Numbered from the stretch's first letter, positions 10,692 through 23,752 are shown. The stretch: 64,000 nt of DNA from Burkholderiales bacterium RIFCSPHIGHO2_01_FULL_63_240 (GCA_001770725.1 MERU01000001.1:248001-312000); one strand, 5' to 3'. Made by a program: numbers and translations. The notes: generated from the letters alone by a model not told the origin.

Positions 10692-11810
10692 ATGACCCGT
10701 CCCTTCAATTTCTCGGCCGGACCGGCCACGCTTCCCGAAGAGGTGCTGCAGCAGGCAGCCCGCGAGATGCTGGACTGGCAAGGCAGCGGCATGGGCGTCA
10801 TGGAAATGAGCCACCGGGGCAAGGAATTCATCTCGATCGCCCAGCAGGCCGAAGCCGACCTGCGCGCCCTGCTGGCGGTCCCCGCCCACTTCCGCATCCT
10901 GTTCATGCAAGGCGGCGCCCTCGCCGAGAACGCCATCTTGCCGATGAACCTCTCGCGTGGTGGTCGCACGGATCACGTGATCACCGGTTCGTGGTCGCAA
11001 AAGTCGGCCAAGGAGGCGCGCAAGTACAGCGACGTGCACATCGCCGCCAGCAACGAGGCCGACCACCACACCTCGCTGCCAGCAGCCGGCACCTGGCAGC
11101 TGTCGGGCGATGCGGCCTACGTGCACGTGTGCAGCAACGAGACCATCCACGGCGTCGAGATGCACGAGTTGCCCGACCTGGCCGCACTGGGCTCGAAGGC
11201 CCCCCTGGTCATCGACTTCTCCTCGCATGTTCTCTCGCGCCCCATCGACTGGTCGCGCGTGGGCGTGGCCTACGGTGGCGCCCAGAAGAACATCGGCCCC
11301 TCCGGCCTGACGCTGGTCATCGTGCGCGAAGACCTGCTCGGCCAGGCATTGCCCATCACGCCCTCGGCGTTTGACTACAAGGTCGTGGCCGACAACGGCT
11401 CGATGTACAACACGCCGCCCACCTACGCCTGGTACATCGCCGGGCTGGTGTTCCAGTGGATCCAGCGCCAGACCGAGGCCACGCCGCAAGGCACTCTCAA
11501 AGGCCTGGCCGCGATGGAGGCCCGCGCCATCGCGCGCTCGAAGCTGTTCTACGACTACGTCGATGGCTCGGGCTTTTACCTCAACAAGGTGGCCGTGAAC
11601 TGCCGCTCGCGCATGAACATCCCCTTCTTCCTGCGCGACGAATCGCTCAACGAGGCCTTCCTGGCGGGCGCCAGGGACGCAGGCCTGCTGCAACTCAAGG
11701 GCCACAAGTCCGTGGGCGGCATGCGCGCGTCCCTGTACAACGCCATGCCCATGGCCGGCGTGCAGGCCCTGGTCGACTACATGAAGCACTTCGCAACGAC
11801 CCATGGCTGA
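10692..11810 (+). CDS. serC: Phosphoserine aminotransferase
   Basis: Converts 3-phosphohydroxypyruvate and glutamate to phosphoserine and 2-oxoglutarate; also acts in pyridoxine synthesis. The 372-residue sequence begins [18 protein letters not shown], a SerC hallmark. The PLP-binding lysine is Lys199 in [13 protein letters not shown], and the phosphate-binding MSHRGKEF stretch is present. It overlaps pheA by 8 bp, so the two are translationally coupled at the head of a serine/aromatic amino-acid operon. Confidence 0.97.
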   Translation: MTRPFNFSAGPATLPEEVLQQAAREMLDWQGSGMGVMEMSHRGKEFISIAQQAEADLRALLAVPAHFRILFMQGGALAENAILPMNLSRGGRTDHVITGSWSQKSAKEARKYSDVHIAASNEADHHTSLPAAGTWQLSGDAAYVHVCSNETIHGVEMHELPDLAALGSKAPLVIDFSSHVLSRPIDWSRVGVAYGGAQKNIGPSGLTLVIVREDLLGQALPITPSAFDYKVVADNGSMYNTPPTYAWYIAGLVFQWIQRQTEATPQGTLKGLAAMEARAIARSKLFYDYVDGSGFYLNKVAVNCRSRMNIPFFLRDESLNEAFLAGARDAGLLQLKGHKSVGGMRASLYNAMPMAGVQALVDYMKHFATTHG

Positions 11811-12942
11811 CACCCCTGACTCCGCACCCGGGCACTTCCAGCCCGACGGCCGCCCGGTCGACGAGCAGCTGGCCGACCTGCGCGTGCAGATCGACTCGGT
11901 CGACCAGCAACTGCTGTCTCTGCTGAACCAGCGTGCCAGGCTGGCCCAGGCCGTGGGCGAGGTCAAGAAGATCGATGGCTCGCCCGTCTTCCGCCCTGAC
12001 CGCGAGGCCCAGGTCATCGACCGCGTCAAGGCCCGCAACCCCGGCCCGGTGGCGTCCGACAGCATCGCGCCCATCTGGCGCGAGGTCATGTCCGCCTGCC
12101 GGGCGCTCGAGTCGCGCCAGCGCGTGGCCTTCCTCGGGCCCATCGGCACCTTCAGCGAGCAAGCCACGCTCAACTACTTCGGCTCGTCCATCGAGCCGCT
12201 GCCCTGCCCCAGCATCGACGAGGTCTGCCGCGCCACGGTCTCTGGCTCGGCCGATTTCGGTGTGCTGCCCATCGAGAACTCGACCGAAGGCGTGGTCGCT
12301 CGCTCGCTCGACCTGCTTTTGCAATCTCCGCTGACCATCATTGGCGAGACCAGCCTGCTGGTGACCCACAACCTGCTGCGCGTCACGCCCGACCGCGCAG
12401 GCATCACCCAGGTCTGCGCGCACCCGCAGGCCCTGGCCCAGTGCCAGGGCTGGTTGAGCCAGAACCTGCCGGACGCCGAACGCGTGGCCGTTTCCAGCAA
12501 CGCCGAAGGCGCCCGACTGGCCGCCGCCAACCCGGCGGTGGCTGCGCTGGCCAGCGAGCGCGCAGCCACGCAATACGGCCTGCACGTGGTGCAGAAAGCG
12601 GTGCAGGACGAGGCGCACAACCGCACCCGCTTCGTCATGGTCAGCCACACCGACCGCGCCACGCCCGCTGGCGTCACCGGCCACGATTGCACCAGCCTGG
12701 CCGTCTCGGTGGACAACCGCCCGGGCGCCGTGCACGACCTGCTGGTGCCGCTCAAACGCCATGGCGTGTCCATGACGCGCTTCGAATCCCGCCCGGCCCG
12801 CTCGGGTCAGTGGGAGTACGTCTTCTTCATCGACCTGGCCGGCCACCCCGCCCAGGACAACGTGGCCGCCGCGCTCGACGAGCTGCGCGCCCAGTGTTCC
12901 CTCTTCAAGGTGCTCGGCAGCTACCCGCTGGACGCGCACTGA
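11803..12942 (+). CDS. pheA: Chorismate mutase / prephenate dehydratase (P-protein)
   Basis: Bifunctional enzyme of phenylalanine synthesis: chorismate to prephenate to phenylpyruvate. Domains in order over 379 residues are an AroQ-type chorismate mutase (about 18-105, [20 protein letters not shown]), prephenate dehydratase (about 107-285, with [20 protein letters not shown] and NRTRFVMV), and a C-terminal ACT domain (about 293-375). The ACT domain holds RPGAVHDLL and FESRP, which form the phenylalanine feedback site. It overlaps serC by 8 bp and is followed 10 bp later by tyrA. The hisC-type aminotransferase often found between pheA and tyrA in related genomes is absent here. Confidence 0.96.
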   Translation: MADTPDSAPGHFQPDGRPVDEQLADLRVQIDSVDQQLLSLLNQRARLAQAVGEVKKIDGSPVFRPDREAQVIDRVKARNPGPVASDSIAPIWREVMSACRALESRQRVAFLGPIGTFSEQATLNYFGSSIEPLPCPSIDEVCRATVSGSADFGVLPIENSTEGVVARSLDLLLQSPLTIIGETSLLVTHNLLRVTPDRAGITQVCAHPQALAQCQGWLSQNLPDAERVAVSSNAEGARLAAANPAVAALASERAATQYGLHVVQKAVQDEAHNRTRFVMVSHTDRATPAGVTGHDCTSLAVSVDNRPGAVHDLLVPLKRHGVSMTRFESRPARSGQWEYVFFIDLAGHPAQDNVAAALDELRAQCSLFKVLGSYPLDAH

Positions 12943-12952
12943 GTTCACCAGG

Positions 12953-13849
12953 ATGTCGACCATGTTCAACCAGCTCGGTCTGATCGGCTGCGGCCTGATG
13001 GGCGGCTCCTTCGCGCTGGCGCTGAAAAAAGCCGGCCTGGTCAAGCGCGTCATCGGCTACAGCAAGTCGCCCTCGACCGTCGAGAAGGCGCGCCGCCTGG
13101 GCGTCATCGACGTGGCCGCGGAGTCGGCCCTGCTCGCTGTCTCAGGCTCCGACATCGTGCTGATCGCGGTGCCCGTCGCCGCCAGCGAAGGCACGTTCAA
13201 GGCCATCCGCCACCTGGTCGACCCGGGCGTGCTGTTCATGGACGTGGGCTCGACCAAGCGCGACGTGGTCGACGCCGCCCGCCGCGTGCTCAAAGAGCGC
13301 CTGCCCGCATTCGTGCCCGCGCACCCCATCGCCGGTCGTGAAGTGGCCGGCATCGAGCATGCCGATGCGACGCTCTACCAAGGCCGCAAGGTCATCCTGA
13401 CCCCGCTGGAGCAGACCAATCCGGTGCTGGTGCAGAAGGCCACCGACGTGTGGGCCGCCGTGGGCTCGCAGGTGCTCAAGATGACGCCCGAGCACCACGA
13501 CGCCGCCTTCGCCGCCGTCAGCCACCTGCCCCACCTCCTGGCCTTCGCCTACATGAACGCCATGGGTGAGCAGCCTGGCGGCCAGGAGTACCTCTCGCTC
13601 GCCGGCCCCGGATTCCGTGATTTCACCCGCATCGCGGCCAGCGACCCGACCGTCTGGCGCGACATCCTGCTGTCCAATCGGGAAGAGGTGCTGCGGCAAT
13701 CCGAAGCCTTCCGCCAAGCCCTCGAGGCCCTGGAGCGCCAGATGCGCGACTGGAGCGGCCCCGACCTGCAGCGCCTGATCCAGACCGCGTCCGATGCCCG
13801 CAGCCAGTGGAGCCTGGGAGGCGGCAAACCGCCCCAGACCGTCCGCTGA
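12953..13849 (+). CDS. tyrA: Prephenate dehydrogenase
   Basis: Oxidises prephenate to 4-hydroxyphenylpyruvate for tyrosine synthesis, or arogenate in some relatives. The 298-residue protein has the nucleotide-binding motif GCGLMGG at residues 12-18 and the family motif [14 protein letters not shown]. It also has the helical dimerisation domain with [20 protein letters not shown]. The start may be the ATG at 12953 or the one at 12962, which differ by three codons. The gene ends 28 bp before the start of aroA-cmk. Confidence 0.94.
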   Translation: MSTMFNQLGLIGCGLMGGSFALALKKAGLVKRVIGYSKSPSTVEKARRLGVIDVAAESALLAVSGSDIVLIAVPVAASEGTFKAIRHLVDPGVLFMDVGSTKRDVVDAARRVLKERLPAFVPAHPIAGREVAGIEHADATLYQGRKVILTPLEQTNPVLVQKATDVWAAVGSQVLKMTPEHHDAAFAAVSHLPHLLAFAYMNAMGEQPGGQEYLSLAGPGFRDFTRIAASDPTVWRDILLSNREEVLRQSEAFRQALEALERQMRDWSGPDLQRLIQTASDARSQWSLGGGKPPQTVR

Positions 13850-13877
13850 AGCGCTGAAGTTTTCCCCCGTTGTCCGC

Positions 13878-15923
13878 ATGTACACCACCGCCTTCCTCGA
13901 CCTGCCCCCGCTGCTGACCGCCGGTGGCACCCTGCGCCTGCCAGGCTCCAAAAGCATCTCCAACCGGGTGCTGCTGCTGGCGGGCTTGAGCGAAGGCACG
14001 ACCGCCGTGCACGACCTGCTGGCCTCTGACGACACGCGCGTCATGCTCGAGGCCCTGCGCGCGCTCGGCTGCGACATCCAGCAAAACGGCGACACGGTGC
14101 ACATCACCGGCCTGGCCGGCAAGCTCTCGGTCCTGCAGGCCGACCTCTTCATGGGCAACGCCGGCACCGCCATCCGCCCGCTGACCGCCGCCCTGGCCCT
14201 GCTGTCGGCCACGCAGGGTGGCGTGTTCACGCTCAGCGGCGTCCCGCGCATGCACGAGCGCCCCATCGGCGACCTGGTCGATGCCCTGCGCCCCCTTGGC
14301 TGCGTGGTCGAGTGCCTGGCCAACGAGGGCTACCCGCCGCTGCGCCTTGCAGGCGGACGCCTGAACCTGAGCCGCCCCATCCAGGTCCGCGGCGACGTCT
14401 CCAGCCAGTTCCTGACCGCGCTGCTGCTGTCGCTGCCCCTGGTCTCTCAAGAGCAAGACCTGGTCATCGACGTGGTCGGTGAGCTCATCTCCAAGCCCTA
14501 CATCGAGATCACGCTGAACCTGCTGGCGCGCTTTGGCATCCAGGTGCAACGCCAGGGCTGGGAGCGCTTCGTCATCCCGCGTGGCAGCCGCTACCAGTCG
14601 CCCGGCCACATCCACGTCGAGGCCGATGCCTCGTCGGCGTCCTACTTCATCGCCGCGGGCGCCATCGCCGGCATCGAAGAGCCGGTGCGCATCGAAGGCG
14701 TGGGCAGCGCGTCCATCCAGGGCGACATCCGCTTCATCGAGGCCGCCGAGGCCATGGGCGCCAAGGTCACGTCCGGCGCCAACTGGCTGGAAGTGCGCCG
14801 CGGCGCCTGGCCGCTCCAGGCCATCGACCTGGACTGCAACCACATCCCCGATGCGGCCATGACCCTGGCCGTGATGGCGCTGTACGCCCAAGGCACCACC
14901 CGCTTGCGCAACATCGCCAGCTGGCGCGTCAAGGAAACCGACCGCATCGCCGCCATGGCCACCGAGCTGCGCAAGCTGGGTGCCACCGTGGTCGAGGGCG
15001 ATGACTTCATCGAGGTGACGCCCCCCGCCCGAGATGGCTGGCAGCACGCCAGCATCCACACCTACGACGACCACCGCATGGCCATGTGCTTCTCGCTGGC
15101 CGCCTTCAACGCCCTGGCGCCCACGGCCGACGCCAGCAAACCCGTGTCGGTGCGCATCGAAGACCCGCGCTGCGTCGCCAAGACCTTCCCCGACTACTTC
15201 GAGGCCCTGTTCCAGGTCGCCCAGACGCGCCCGGACTGGATCCCCGTCATCACCGTCGACGGCCCCACCGCCTCGGGCAAGGGCACCCTGGCCAGCGCCC
15301 TGGCCACCCGCCTGGGCTACCAGTTCCTCGACTCGGGCTCGCTCTACCGCATCACCGGCCTGCTGGCCGTCGAGCAGGGCATCGACCTGGACGATGACAA
15401 GGCGCTTGAACAACTGGCTCGCCAACTGGGCGAAGCCATCTCGCTGCGCTTTGACCATGAGCACATCTGGGTCGATGGCCGAGACGTCAGCGAGGCCGTT
15501 CGCCGCGAGGAAATCGGACAGGCTGCATCCCGGCTGTCCGCTTATCCAGGCGTGCGCCAGGCGCTGCTGGAGCTGCAAAAAGCCTTCCGCGGCCTGCCCG
15601 GCCTGGTGGCCGATGGCCGCGACATGGGCACCGTGGTGTTCCCGGACGCGGCGCTCAAGGTCTTTTTGACCGCCGCCGTGGCCGAGCGCGCCGAGCGCCG
15701 CCACCGCCAATTGATTTCCAAGGGCGTTTCTGTTACCCTTGATGAGATTTGCTCCGACTTGGAGGCGCGCGACTTGCGGGACCGTTCCCGCGCGGTGGCG
15801 CCCTTGAAGCCGGCACAAGATGCCCAGTTGCTCGACAACTCGGCCCTGACGATCGAGCAATCGGTCGACACGGTGCTGGGGTGGTGGGTGGCTGGCTGGC
15901 CCCACGTCATCGTGCGGCACTGA
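13878..15923 (+). CDS. aroA-cmk: Fused EPSP synthase / cytidylate kinase
   Basis: A 681-residue two-domain protein. Residues about 1-452 are 5-enolpyruvylshikimate-3-phosphate synthase ([63 protein letters not shown]), the sixth step of the shikimate pathway. Residues about 456-681 are CMP/dCMP kinase ([20 protein letters not shown]-loop, [20 protein letters not shown]). The join is seamless, with no frameshift. The start [13 protein letters not shown] was chosen because it aligns with the family; upstream in-frame sequence overlaps tyrA. This fusion is known in Burkholderiales. It ends the aromatic operon before rpsA. Confidence 0.96.
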   Translation: MYTTAFLDLPPLLTAGGTLRLPGSKSISNRVLLLAGLSEGTTAVHDLLASDDTRVMLEALRALGCDIQQNGDTVHITGLAGKLSVLQADLFMGNAGTAIRPLTAALALLSATQGGVFTLSGVPRMHERPIGDLVDALRPLGCVVECLANEGYPPLRLAGGRLNLSRPIQVRGDVSSQFLTALLLSLPLVSQEQDLVIDVVGELISKPYIEITLNLLARFGIQVQRQGWERFVIPRGSRYQSPGHIHVEADASSASYFIAAGAIAGIEEPVRIEGVGSASIQGDIRFIEAAEAMGAKVTSGANWLEVRRGAWPLQAIDLDCNHIPDAAMTLAVMALYAQGTTRLRNIASWRVKETDRIAAMATELRKLGATVVEGDDFIEVTPPARDGWQHASIHTYDDHRMAMCFSLAAFNALAPTADASKPVSVRIEDPRCVAKTFPDYFEALFQVAQTRPDWIPVITVDGPTASGKGTLASALATRLGYQFLDSGSLYRITGLLAVEQGIDLDDDKALEQLARQLGEAISLRFDHEHIWVDGRDVSEAVRREEIGQAASRLSAYPGVRQALLELQKAFRGLPGLVADGRDMGTVVFPDAALKVFLTAAVAERAERRHRQLISKGVSVTLDEICSDLEARDLRDRSRAVAPLKPAQDAQLLDNSALTIEQSVDTVLGWWVAGWPHVIVRH

Positions 15924-15960
15924 CCTGGTTTTCAGGCCGGTGCCCTCCGTGAAGGGGCCA

Positions 15961-15977
15961 TGTCACATTCCGTGACA
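15961..15977. promoter_or_regulatory. Palindrome upstream of rpsA, matching the one at fadD
   Basis: TGTCAC-ATTCC-GTGACA, perfect 6-bp arms with a 5-bp spacer, about 166 bp upstream of the rpsA start. The arms and spacing are identical to the repeat upstream of fadD (3819-3837). It may be an operator for rpsA-ihfB. No known regulator is assigned. Confidence 0.5.
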
Positions 15978-16142
15978 AACACAAGGCTGTGACGTCCAGC
16001 CCCTGCTGCCAGGTGGGGGCTTGAGCAATCAGGGCTGCCACCTTTGGGCACCCGGGGCGCCATGTTCTTCAACCCAACCCGTTCGGGTCGTTCCTGTCGA
16101 TCCCGAGCGTAGCCGCTGGTTCACGCCAGCACAGGAAATTCC

Positions 16143-17828
16143 ATGTCTGAATCCTTTGCCGCCCTTTTTGAAGAGTCGCTGCAGCGCGCCAACATGCGCA
16201 CTGGCGAAGTCATCACCGCTGAGGTGGTGGCCGTCGAACACAACTTCGTGGTCGTCAACGCCGGCCTGAAGTCCGAAGCCTACGTCCCCCTGGAAGAGTT
16301 CAAGAACGACCAGGGCGAGATCGAAGTCCAAGTGGGCGACTTCGTGTCCGTGGCTGTCGACGCCATCGAAAACGGCTACGGCGACACCATCCTGTCGCGC
16401 GACAAGGCCAAGCGCCTGGCCTCGTGGCTGTCGCTGGAAACCGCTCTGGAATCGGGCGACTTCGTGACCGGCACCGTCAACGGCAAGGTCAAGGGCGGCC
16501 TGACCGTCCTGGTCAACGGCATCCGCGCCTTCCTGCCCGGCTCGCTGCTCGACACCCGCCCCGTGAAGGACATGTCGCCTTTCGAAGGCAAGACCATGGA
16601 ATTCAAGGTCATCAAGCTGGACCGCAAGCGCAACAACGTCGTGTTGTCGCGCCGTGCCGTGGTCGAAGCTTCGATGGGCGAAGAACGCGCCAAGCTGATG
16701 GAAACCCTGCGCGAAGGCGCGATCGTCAACGGCGTGGTCAAGAACATCACCGAATACGGTGCCTTCGTGGACCTCGGCGGCATCGACGGCCTGCTGCACA
16801 TCACCGACATGGCATGGCGCCGTGTCCGTCACCCGTCCGAAGTGGTGACCGTGGGTCAAGAGCTGACCGCCAAGGTCCTGAAGTTCGACGCCGAGAAGAA
16901 CCGCGTCTCGCTGGGCCTCAAGCAAATGGGCGACGACCCCTGGGTTGGCGTTTCGCGCCGCTACCCGGCCGGCACCCGCCTGTTCGGCAAGGTCACCAAC
17001 ATCGCTGACTACGGCGCTTTCGTCGAGATCGAACCGGGCATCGAAGGCCTGGTGCACGTCTCCGAGATGGACTGGACCAACAAGAACGTGGCTCCCAACA
17101 AGATCGTCAACCTGGGCGACGAAGTGGAAGTCATGGTCCTGGAAATCGACGAAGACAAGCGTCGCATCTCCCTGGGCATGAAGCAGTGCAAGCCGAACCC
17201 CTGGGACGATTTCGCCCAGTCGTTCAACCGCGGCGACAAGGTCAAGGGCCCCGTCAAGTCGATCACCGACTTCGGCGTGTTCGTGGGCCTGGCTGCCGGC
17301 ATCGACGGCCTGGTGCACCTGTCCGACCTGTCCTGGAACGAGCCCGGCGAAGCCGCCGTGCGCAACTACAAGAAGGGCCAGGAAGTCGAAGCCGTCGTGC
17401 TGGCCATCGACGTGGAACGCGAGCGCATCTCCCTGGGCATCAAGCAGCTGGACTCCGATCCGTTCACCAACTTCACCACCCTCAATGACCGTGGCGCCAC
17501 CGTCACCGGCGTGGTCAAGACCGTGGACGCCAAGGGTGCCGAAATCACCCTGGGTGACGACATCATCGGTTACCTGCGCGCTTCGGAAATCTCCCGCGAC
17601 CGCGTGGAAGACGCCCGCAATGTGCTGAAGGAAGGCGACGAAGTCACCGCCCTGATCATCAACATCGACCGCAAGACCCGCGGCATCCAGTTGTCGATCA
17701 AGGCCAAGGACAACGTCGAGCAGCAAGAAGCCATGCAATCGCTGCGCGCCGACACCACCAAGGAAGGCTCCGGCACCACCAGCCTGGGCGCCCTGCTCAA
17801 GGCCAAGCTCGACCAGAACAACGGCTGA
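16143..17828 (+). CDS. rpsA: 30S ribosomal protein S1
   Basis: The largest ribosomal protein, which helps the 30S subunit bind structured mRNA. The 561-residue sequence starts [13 protein letters not shown] and contains six S1 (OB-fold) repeats at about residues 20-90, 105-172, 190-260, 277-347, 364-434 and 451-520. Repeats three to five show the conserved YGAFV or FGVFVG pattern and GLVHxSxM/L. The protein ends in a basic tail. A 219-bp leader region separates it from aroA-cmk and holds the palindrome at 15961. The usual neighbour ihfB follows. Codon choice is noticeably biased, as expected for a highly expressed gene. Confidence 0.98.
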   Translation: MSESFAALFEESLQRANMRTGEVITAEVVAVEHNFVVVNAGLKSEAYVPLEEFKNDQGEIEVQVGDFVSVAVDAIENGYGDTILSRDKAKRLASWLSLETALESGDFVTGTVNGKVKGGLTVLVNGIRAFLPGSLLDTRPVKDMSPFEGKTMEFKVIKLDRKRNNVVLSRRAVVEASMGEERAKLMETLREGAIVNGVVKNITEYGAFVDLGGIDGLLHITDMAWRRVRHPSEVVTVGQELTAKVLKFDAEKNRVSLGLKQMGDDPWVGVSRRYPAGTRLFGKVTNIADYGAFVEIEPGIEGLVHVSEMDWTNKNVAPNKIVNLGDEVEVMVLEIDEDKRRISLGMKQCKPNPWDDFAQSFNRGDKVKGPVKSITDFGVFVGLAAGIDGLVHLSDLSWNEPGEAAVRNYKKGQEVEAVVLAIDVERERISLGIKQLDSDPFTNFTTLNDRGATVTGVVKTVDAKGAEITLGDDIIGYLRASEISRDRVEDARNVLKEGDEVTALIINIDRKTRGIQLSIKAKDNVEQQEAMQSLRADTTKEGSGTTSLGALLKAKLDQNNG

Positions 17829-17845
17829 TCCAGCCCGCGTTCGTC

Positions 17846-17880
17846 CCCCGACCGCCGAAGCCTGCTTCGGCGAGACGGGG
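17846..17880. other. Hairpin after rpsA
   Basis: Stem gccgaag / cttcggc (17854-17860 and 17865-17871), with an outer CCCCG / CGGGG pairing across a small internal loop. There is no T tract, so it may stabilise the rpsA mRNA end or attenuate read-through into ihfB and is probably not a full intrinsic terminator. Confidence 0.4.
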
Positions 17881-17960
17881 ACTGAGCTGAGCGGGGCAGG
17901 CGCCCGTCAAAAGGCCCCTGCTGCCGCTCACCTCAGTCCCTTCCCTGGACACCCGCATCC

Positions 17961-18296
17961 ATGACACGCTCCGACCTCGTCGCCCGGCTGGCCGAGCGCT
18001 TCAGCCAGCTCACCCAGCGCGACGCCGAATTCGCCGTCAAGACCATCCTCGACGCCATGTCGGAAGCGCTGGCCAAGGGCCACCGCATCGAGATCCGCGG
18101 CTTCGGCAGCTTCTCCATCAACCGCCGCCCGCCCCGCATGGGCCGCAACCCGCGCTCTGGCGAACAGGTGCTCATCCCCGAGAAACTGGTGCCGCACTTC
18201 AAGCCCGGCAAGGCCCTGCGCGAAGGCGTCGATCAAGCCGCTACACTGGTTCCACAAACCGATCCTTCAGCCCCCAACGAAACCAAGCCAAACTGA
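17961..18296 (+). CDS. ihfB: Integration host factor subunit beta
   Basis: DNA-bending nucleoid protein, partner of IhfA. The 111-residue sequence has the HU/IHF fold: [17 protein letters not shown] at the start, then the beta-arm region with [20 protein letters not shown] and the [19 protein letters not shown] segment. It carries about 15 extra C-terminal residues compared with E. coli IhfB. It lies between rpsA and lapA, an order widely conserved in beta- and gammaproteobacteria. IHF would be relevant to the sigma-54 promoter upstream of glnK in this window. Confidence 0.95.
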   Translation: MTRSDLVARLAERFSQLTQRDAEFAVKTILDAMSEALAKGHRIEIRGFGSFSINRRPPRMGRNPRSGEQVLIPEKLVPHFKPGKALREGVDQAATLVPQTDPSAPNETKPN

Positions 18297-18299
18297 CCC

Positions 18300-18656
18300 A
18301 TGCGAGCCTTGAACTGGTTGTGGCGCGGACTGCTGTTCTTCATCCTGTTTGCCTTCGCACTCAACAACCAGCACCTGGTTGAATTGAAGTGGGTCTTTGG
18401 CTGGCGCTGGCAGGCCCCGATGGTGTTCGTCGTGCTGGCCGTGTTCGCACTGGGCTGCGTGACCGGCGTGCTGGCCATGCTGCCAAGCTGGTGGCGCCAC
18501 CGTCGCACCGCCCGCAACCGCCAGCTGCTGATGCCCGAACCGGTGGCGGCGGCGGGTGCGTCGGCCGCATCGGGCGGCAGCGCCGAGCCGCTGAACCTGC
18601 CCAGCGAACTGCCCTTCCCGCCGGACATGCCGGCGCCCCGCAAGCCGGCGAAGTGA
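18300..18656 (+). CDS. lapA: LapA family inner-membrane protein (DUF1049)
   Basis: A 118-residue protein with two N-terminal transmembrane helices (about residues 8-22 and 41-62) and a polar tail, the LapA/YciS layout. LapA works with LapB to regulate LPS synthesis by controlling LpxC turnover. It starts 4 bp after the ihfB stop and is followed by lapB 87 bp later, so it is in the expected operon. The tail is Ala/Pro-rich and longer than in E. coli. Confidence 0.88.
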   Translation: MRALNWLWRGLLFFILFAFALNNQHLVELKWVFGWRWQAPMVFVVLAVFALGCVTGVLAMLPSWWRHRRTARNRQLLMPEPVAAAGASAASGGSAEPLNLPSELPFPPDMPAPRKPAK

Positions 18657-18743
18657 TCGCCACCTGAGCGAGCCTTCGAAGGCCCCGGCCCGCACATCGC
18701 CCTTTCCTCGGCTCACCTGGACAGCGCACTGGCGCCCCGCCCC

Positions 18744-19901
18744 ATGGATTTCAACTTCTACTGGCTGCTGCTCGCCCTGCCCCTGGCCTTCCTGCTGGGC
18801 TGGATCGCGTCCCGGCTCGACCTGCGCCAACTCAAGCGCGAAGACCAGGCCTCGCCCCAGGCCTACTTCAAAGGCCTGAACCTGCTGCTCAACGAACAGC
18901 AGGACAAGGCCATCGACGCCTTCATCGAGGCCGTGCAGCACGACCCCGACACGTCCGACCTGCACTTCGCACTGGGCAACCTTTTCCGCCGCCGCGGCGA
19001 GTACGAACGCGCCATCCGCGTGCACCAGCACCTGCTGGCCCGCGCCGACCTCAAGCGCGAAGAGCGTGAGAAGGCCCAGCACGCCCTGGCCCAGGACTTC
19101 ATGAAGGCCGGCCTGTTCGACCGCGCCGAAGCCGCCTTCCAGGCACTCGAAGGCACGGCCTTCAGCACCGACGCGCGCCTGGCCCTGCTGTCGCTTCACG
19201 AGCGCTCGCGCAACTGGCATGCCGCCATCGAGGTGGCGCGCCAGCTGGAAGCAGCGGGCACCGGCTCGTTCTCGCAGCGCATGGCGCACCACTGGTGCGA
19301 AGTCGCCCAGGAAGCCGACGCCCGCGGCCGCGTGGACGAGGCCGAGCAGGCCCTGCACCGCGCCCGCGAAGCGGCCCCCCAAGCGGCCCGACCGCTGGTG
19401 CTGGCTGGACAACGCGCCCTGCGCCAGGGCCGCCCGGCCGACGCCCTCGCGGCCTGGGATGAGCTCATGGCCGTGCAACCCCAGTCGTTCTCGCTGGTGG
19501 CCATGGACTACGCACGCTGCGCGGACAACCAGGGCCAGGCGGCCACGGCCCTGCGCAAGCTCGACAGCCTCTACCAGCAGATGCCATCGGTGGACGTGCT
19601 GCTGGCGACCAACACCCTGCAGCCCGACCCCGATCTGCGCCGCCAGGCCCTGATGGCGCACATGGCGCGTCAGCCCTCGCTGTCGGCCGCACAAGGCCTC
19701 ATCCGCGAACGACTGAGCACCCACAAGCCGCTGCAAGAGCCGGAGATCGAACGCATGCAGCAGTCGCTGGCCACCGCGGCCCAGCCCCTGCAGCGCTACC
19801 GCTGCGCGGCCTGTGGTTTCGAGAGCCAGCACCACTTCTGGCAGTGCCCCGGCTGCCAAGGCTGGGAAACCTACCCGCCACGCAAGCTCGAAGACCTCTG
19901 A
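18744..19901 (+). CDS. lapB: Lipopolysaccharide assembly protein LapB
   Basis: A 385-residue protein with one N-terminal membrane anchor (residues about 5-22), an array of TPR helices and a C-terminal rubredoxin-type metal site. The metal site is YRCAACGF ... CPGCQGW, two CxxC pairs. LapB links LPS transport with FtsH-dependent degradation of LpxC. All four metal-binding cysteines are present. It is convergent with comM; only 4 bp separate the two stops, and no terminator is visible between them. Confidence 0.94.
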   Translation: MDFNFYWLLLALPLAFLLGWIASRLDLRQLKREDQASPQAYFKGLNLLLNEQQDKAIDAFIEAVQHDPDTSDLHFALGNLFRRRGEYERAIRVHQHLLARADLKREEREKAQHALAQDFMKAGLFDRAEAAFQALEGTAFSTDARLALLSLHERSRNWHAAIEVARQLEAAGTGSFSQRMAHHWCEVAQEADARGRVDEAEQALHRAREAAPQAARPLVLAGQRALRQGRPADALAAWDELMAVQPQSFSLVAMDYARCADNQGQAATALRKLDSLYQQMPSVDVLLATNTLQPDPDLRRQALMAHMARQPSLSAAQGLIRERLSTHKPLQEPEIERMQQSLATAAQPLQRYRCAACGFESQHHFWQCPGCQGWETYPPRKLEDL

Positions 19902-19905
19902 GCTC

Positions 19906-22040
<2,135 letters not shown>

Positions 22041-22149
22041 CCCGCTGCACCGAACTGGCGCACGTTCTCCTCCTTCCTTCGACGACCCGCACCTCATCGG
22101 GTGGGCGTCTCCCCGAACTCACCCCTTCTGACCTGACAAGAGGCATTTC

Positions 22150-23682
22150 ATGAGAAAGCTCATTGCGTCCCTCGCGCTGGGGCTGGCAGCCTTCGGTCTC
22201 CTTGGCGTCTCGCACGCCCAGGAAGCCGCGGCCTCCGCCGCCGAAGTCGCATCCGCTGCCGTAGAGGCCGTGGCCGCCACCGCTTCCGAGGCCGCTCCCG
22301 CAGCGGCCGAGGCGGCATCCGACGCCGCTGCCGCGGCGCCTGCACCCCAACCCAACAAGGGCGACACCGCCTGGATGATGGTCTCCACCCTGCTGGTGAT
22401 CCTGATGACCGTCCCCGGCCTGGCCCTGTTCTACGGTGGCCTGGTGCGCAGCAAGAACATGCTGTCCGTGCTGATGCAGGTGATGGTCACGTTCTCGCTG
22501 ATCGTCGTGCTGTGGTTCGTCTACGGCTACAGCCTGGCCTTCACCGAAGGCAATGCCTACGTGGGTGGCCTCGATCGCCTCTTCATGAAGGGCATCTGGG
22601 ACAACGCCGCCGGCACCTTCGCACTGGGCGCGACCTTCTCGAAGGCCACGCCGATGTACGAAATCGTCTTCGCTGCCTTCCAGGCCACGTTCGCCGGCAT
22701 CACCTGCGCCCTGATCGTCGGTGCCTTCGCCGAGCGCATCAAGTTCTCGGCCGTGCTGCTGTTCATGGTGCTGTGGTTCACCTTCAGCTACATCCCGATG
22801 GCCCACATGGTCTGGTTCTGGATGGGCCCGGACGCCTACACCTCGCCTGAAGTGGTCGACGCCATGAACGCCAAGGCCGGCCTGATCTGGCAACACGGCG
22901 CGCTGGACTTCGCTGGCGGCACCGTGGTGCACATCAACGCCGCTGTTGCTGGCCTGGTGGGTGCCTACATGGTGGGCAAGCGCATCGGCTACGGCAAGGA
23001 AGCCTTCACCCCGCACTCGCTGACCCTGACCATGGTCGGTGCCTCGCTGCTGTGGGTGGGCTGGTTCGGCTTCAACGCCGGCTCCGCCCTGGAAGCCAAC
23101 GGCTTCGCCGCCCTGGCCTTCATCAACACGTTTGCCGCCACCGCCGCCGCCGTGCTGGGCTGGATCCTGGGTGAAGCGCTGCTCAAGGGCAAGGCTTCGA
23201 TGCTGGGTGCCGCTTCGGGCGCCGTCGCTGGCCTGGTCGCCATCACCCCCGCCGCCGGCAACGTCGGCATCGGTGGCGCGCTGGTCATCGGCGTGCTGGC
23301 TGGCCTGATCTGCCTGTGGGGCGTGACCGGCCTGAAGAAGCTGCTGGGCGCTGACGACTCGCTGGACGTGTTCGGCGTGCACGGCATCGGCGGCATCCTG
23401 GGTGCCCTGCTGACCGGCGTGTTCAACTCGCCCAACCTGGGTGGCCCCTCGCTGGTCGCCGACTGGACCACCGTGACCATGGTCACCGGCGACGCCTACT
23501 CGATCGCCGGCCAGGTCTGGATCCAGGCCAAGGGTGTGCTGATCACCATCGCCTGGTCGGGCATCGTCTCCCTGATCGCCTACAAGATCGTCGACGTGGT
23601 CATCGGTCTGCGCGTGCCGGAAGAGGAAGAGCGCGAGGGCCTGGACATCACTTCGCACGGCGAAACCGCTTATCACAAGTGA
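22150..23682 (+). CDS. amtB: Ammonium transporter AmtB
   Basis: A 510-residue Amt family channel. After a signal peptide (MRKLIASLALGLAAFGLLGVSHA) comes an unusual Ala/Glu-rich stretch to about residue 68, followed by the eleven-helix Amt core beginning GDTAWMMVSTLLVILMTVPG. Family motifs include GLALFYGGLVRSKNML, the conserved His of DFAGGTVVHINAA, and the late DVFGVHGIGGILGALLTGVF. It lies 109 bp after glnK with an AGAGG ribosome site and is followed by a strong terminator, so glnK-amtB forms a two-gene nitrogen-scavenging operon. Confidence 0.96.
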   Translation: MRKLIASLALGLAAFGLLGVSHAQEAAASAAEVASAAVEAVAATASEAAPAAAEAASDAAAAAPAPQPNKGDTAWMMVSTLLVILMTVPGLALFYGGLVRSKNMLSVLMQVMVTFSLIVVLWFVYGYSLAFTEGNAYVGGLDRLFMKGIWDNAAGTFALGATFSKATPMYEIVFAAFQATFAGITCALIVGAFAERIKFSAVLLFMVLWFTFSYIPMAHMVWFWMGPDAYTSPEVVDAMNAKAGLIWQHGALDFAGGTVVHINAAVAGLVGAYMVGKRIGYGKEAFTPHSLTLTMVGASLLWVGWFGFNAGSALEANGFAALAFINTFAATAAAVLGWILGEALLKGKASMLGAASGAVAGLVAITPAAGNVGIGGALVIGVLAGLICLWGVTGLKKLLGADDSLDVFGVHGIGGILGALLTGVFNSPNLGGPSLVADWTTVTMVTGDAYSIAGQVWIQAKGVLITIAWSGIVSLIAYKIVDVVIGLRVPEEEEREGLDITSHGETAYHK

Positions 23683-23721
23683 TCTTCGGCTGACCGCCAG
23701 ACGGGCCTCGCGCCCGACACC

Positions 23722-23752
23722 AAAAGGCCACCTCCGGGTGGCCTTTTTTTTT
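23722..23752 (+). terminator. Intrinsic terminator after amtB
   Basis: An 11-bp stem aaaaggccacc / ggtggcctttt (23722-23732 and 23737-23747) with a four-base loop and a run of nine T. It lies 40 bp past the amtB stop. Confidence 0.93.

Noticed and set aside
17846-17880. rpsA downstream hairpin as an intrinsic terminator
   Set aside because: Good stem but no T tract on either strand, and ihfB follows as usual; kept only as a hairpin.
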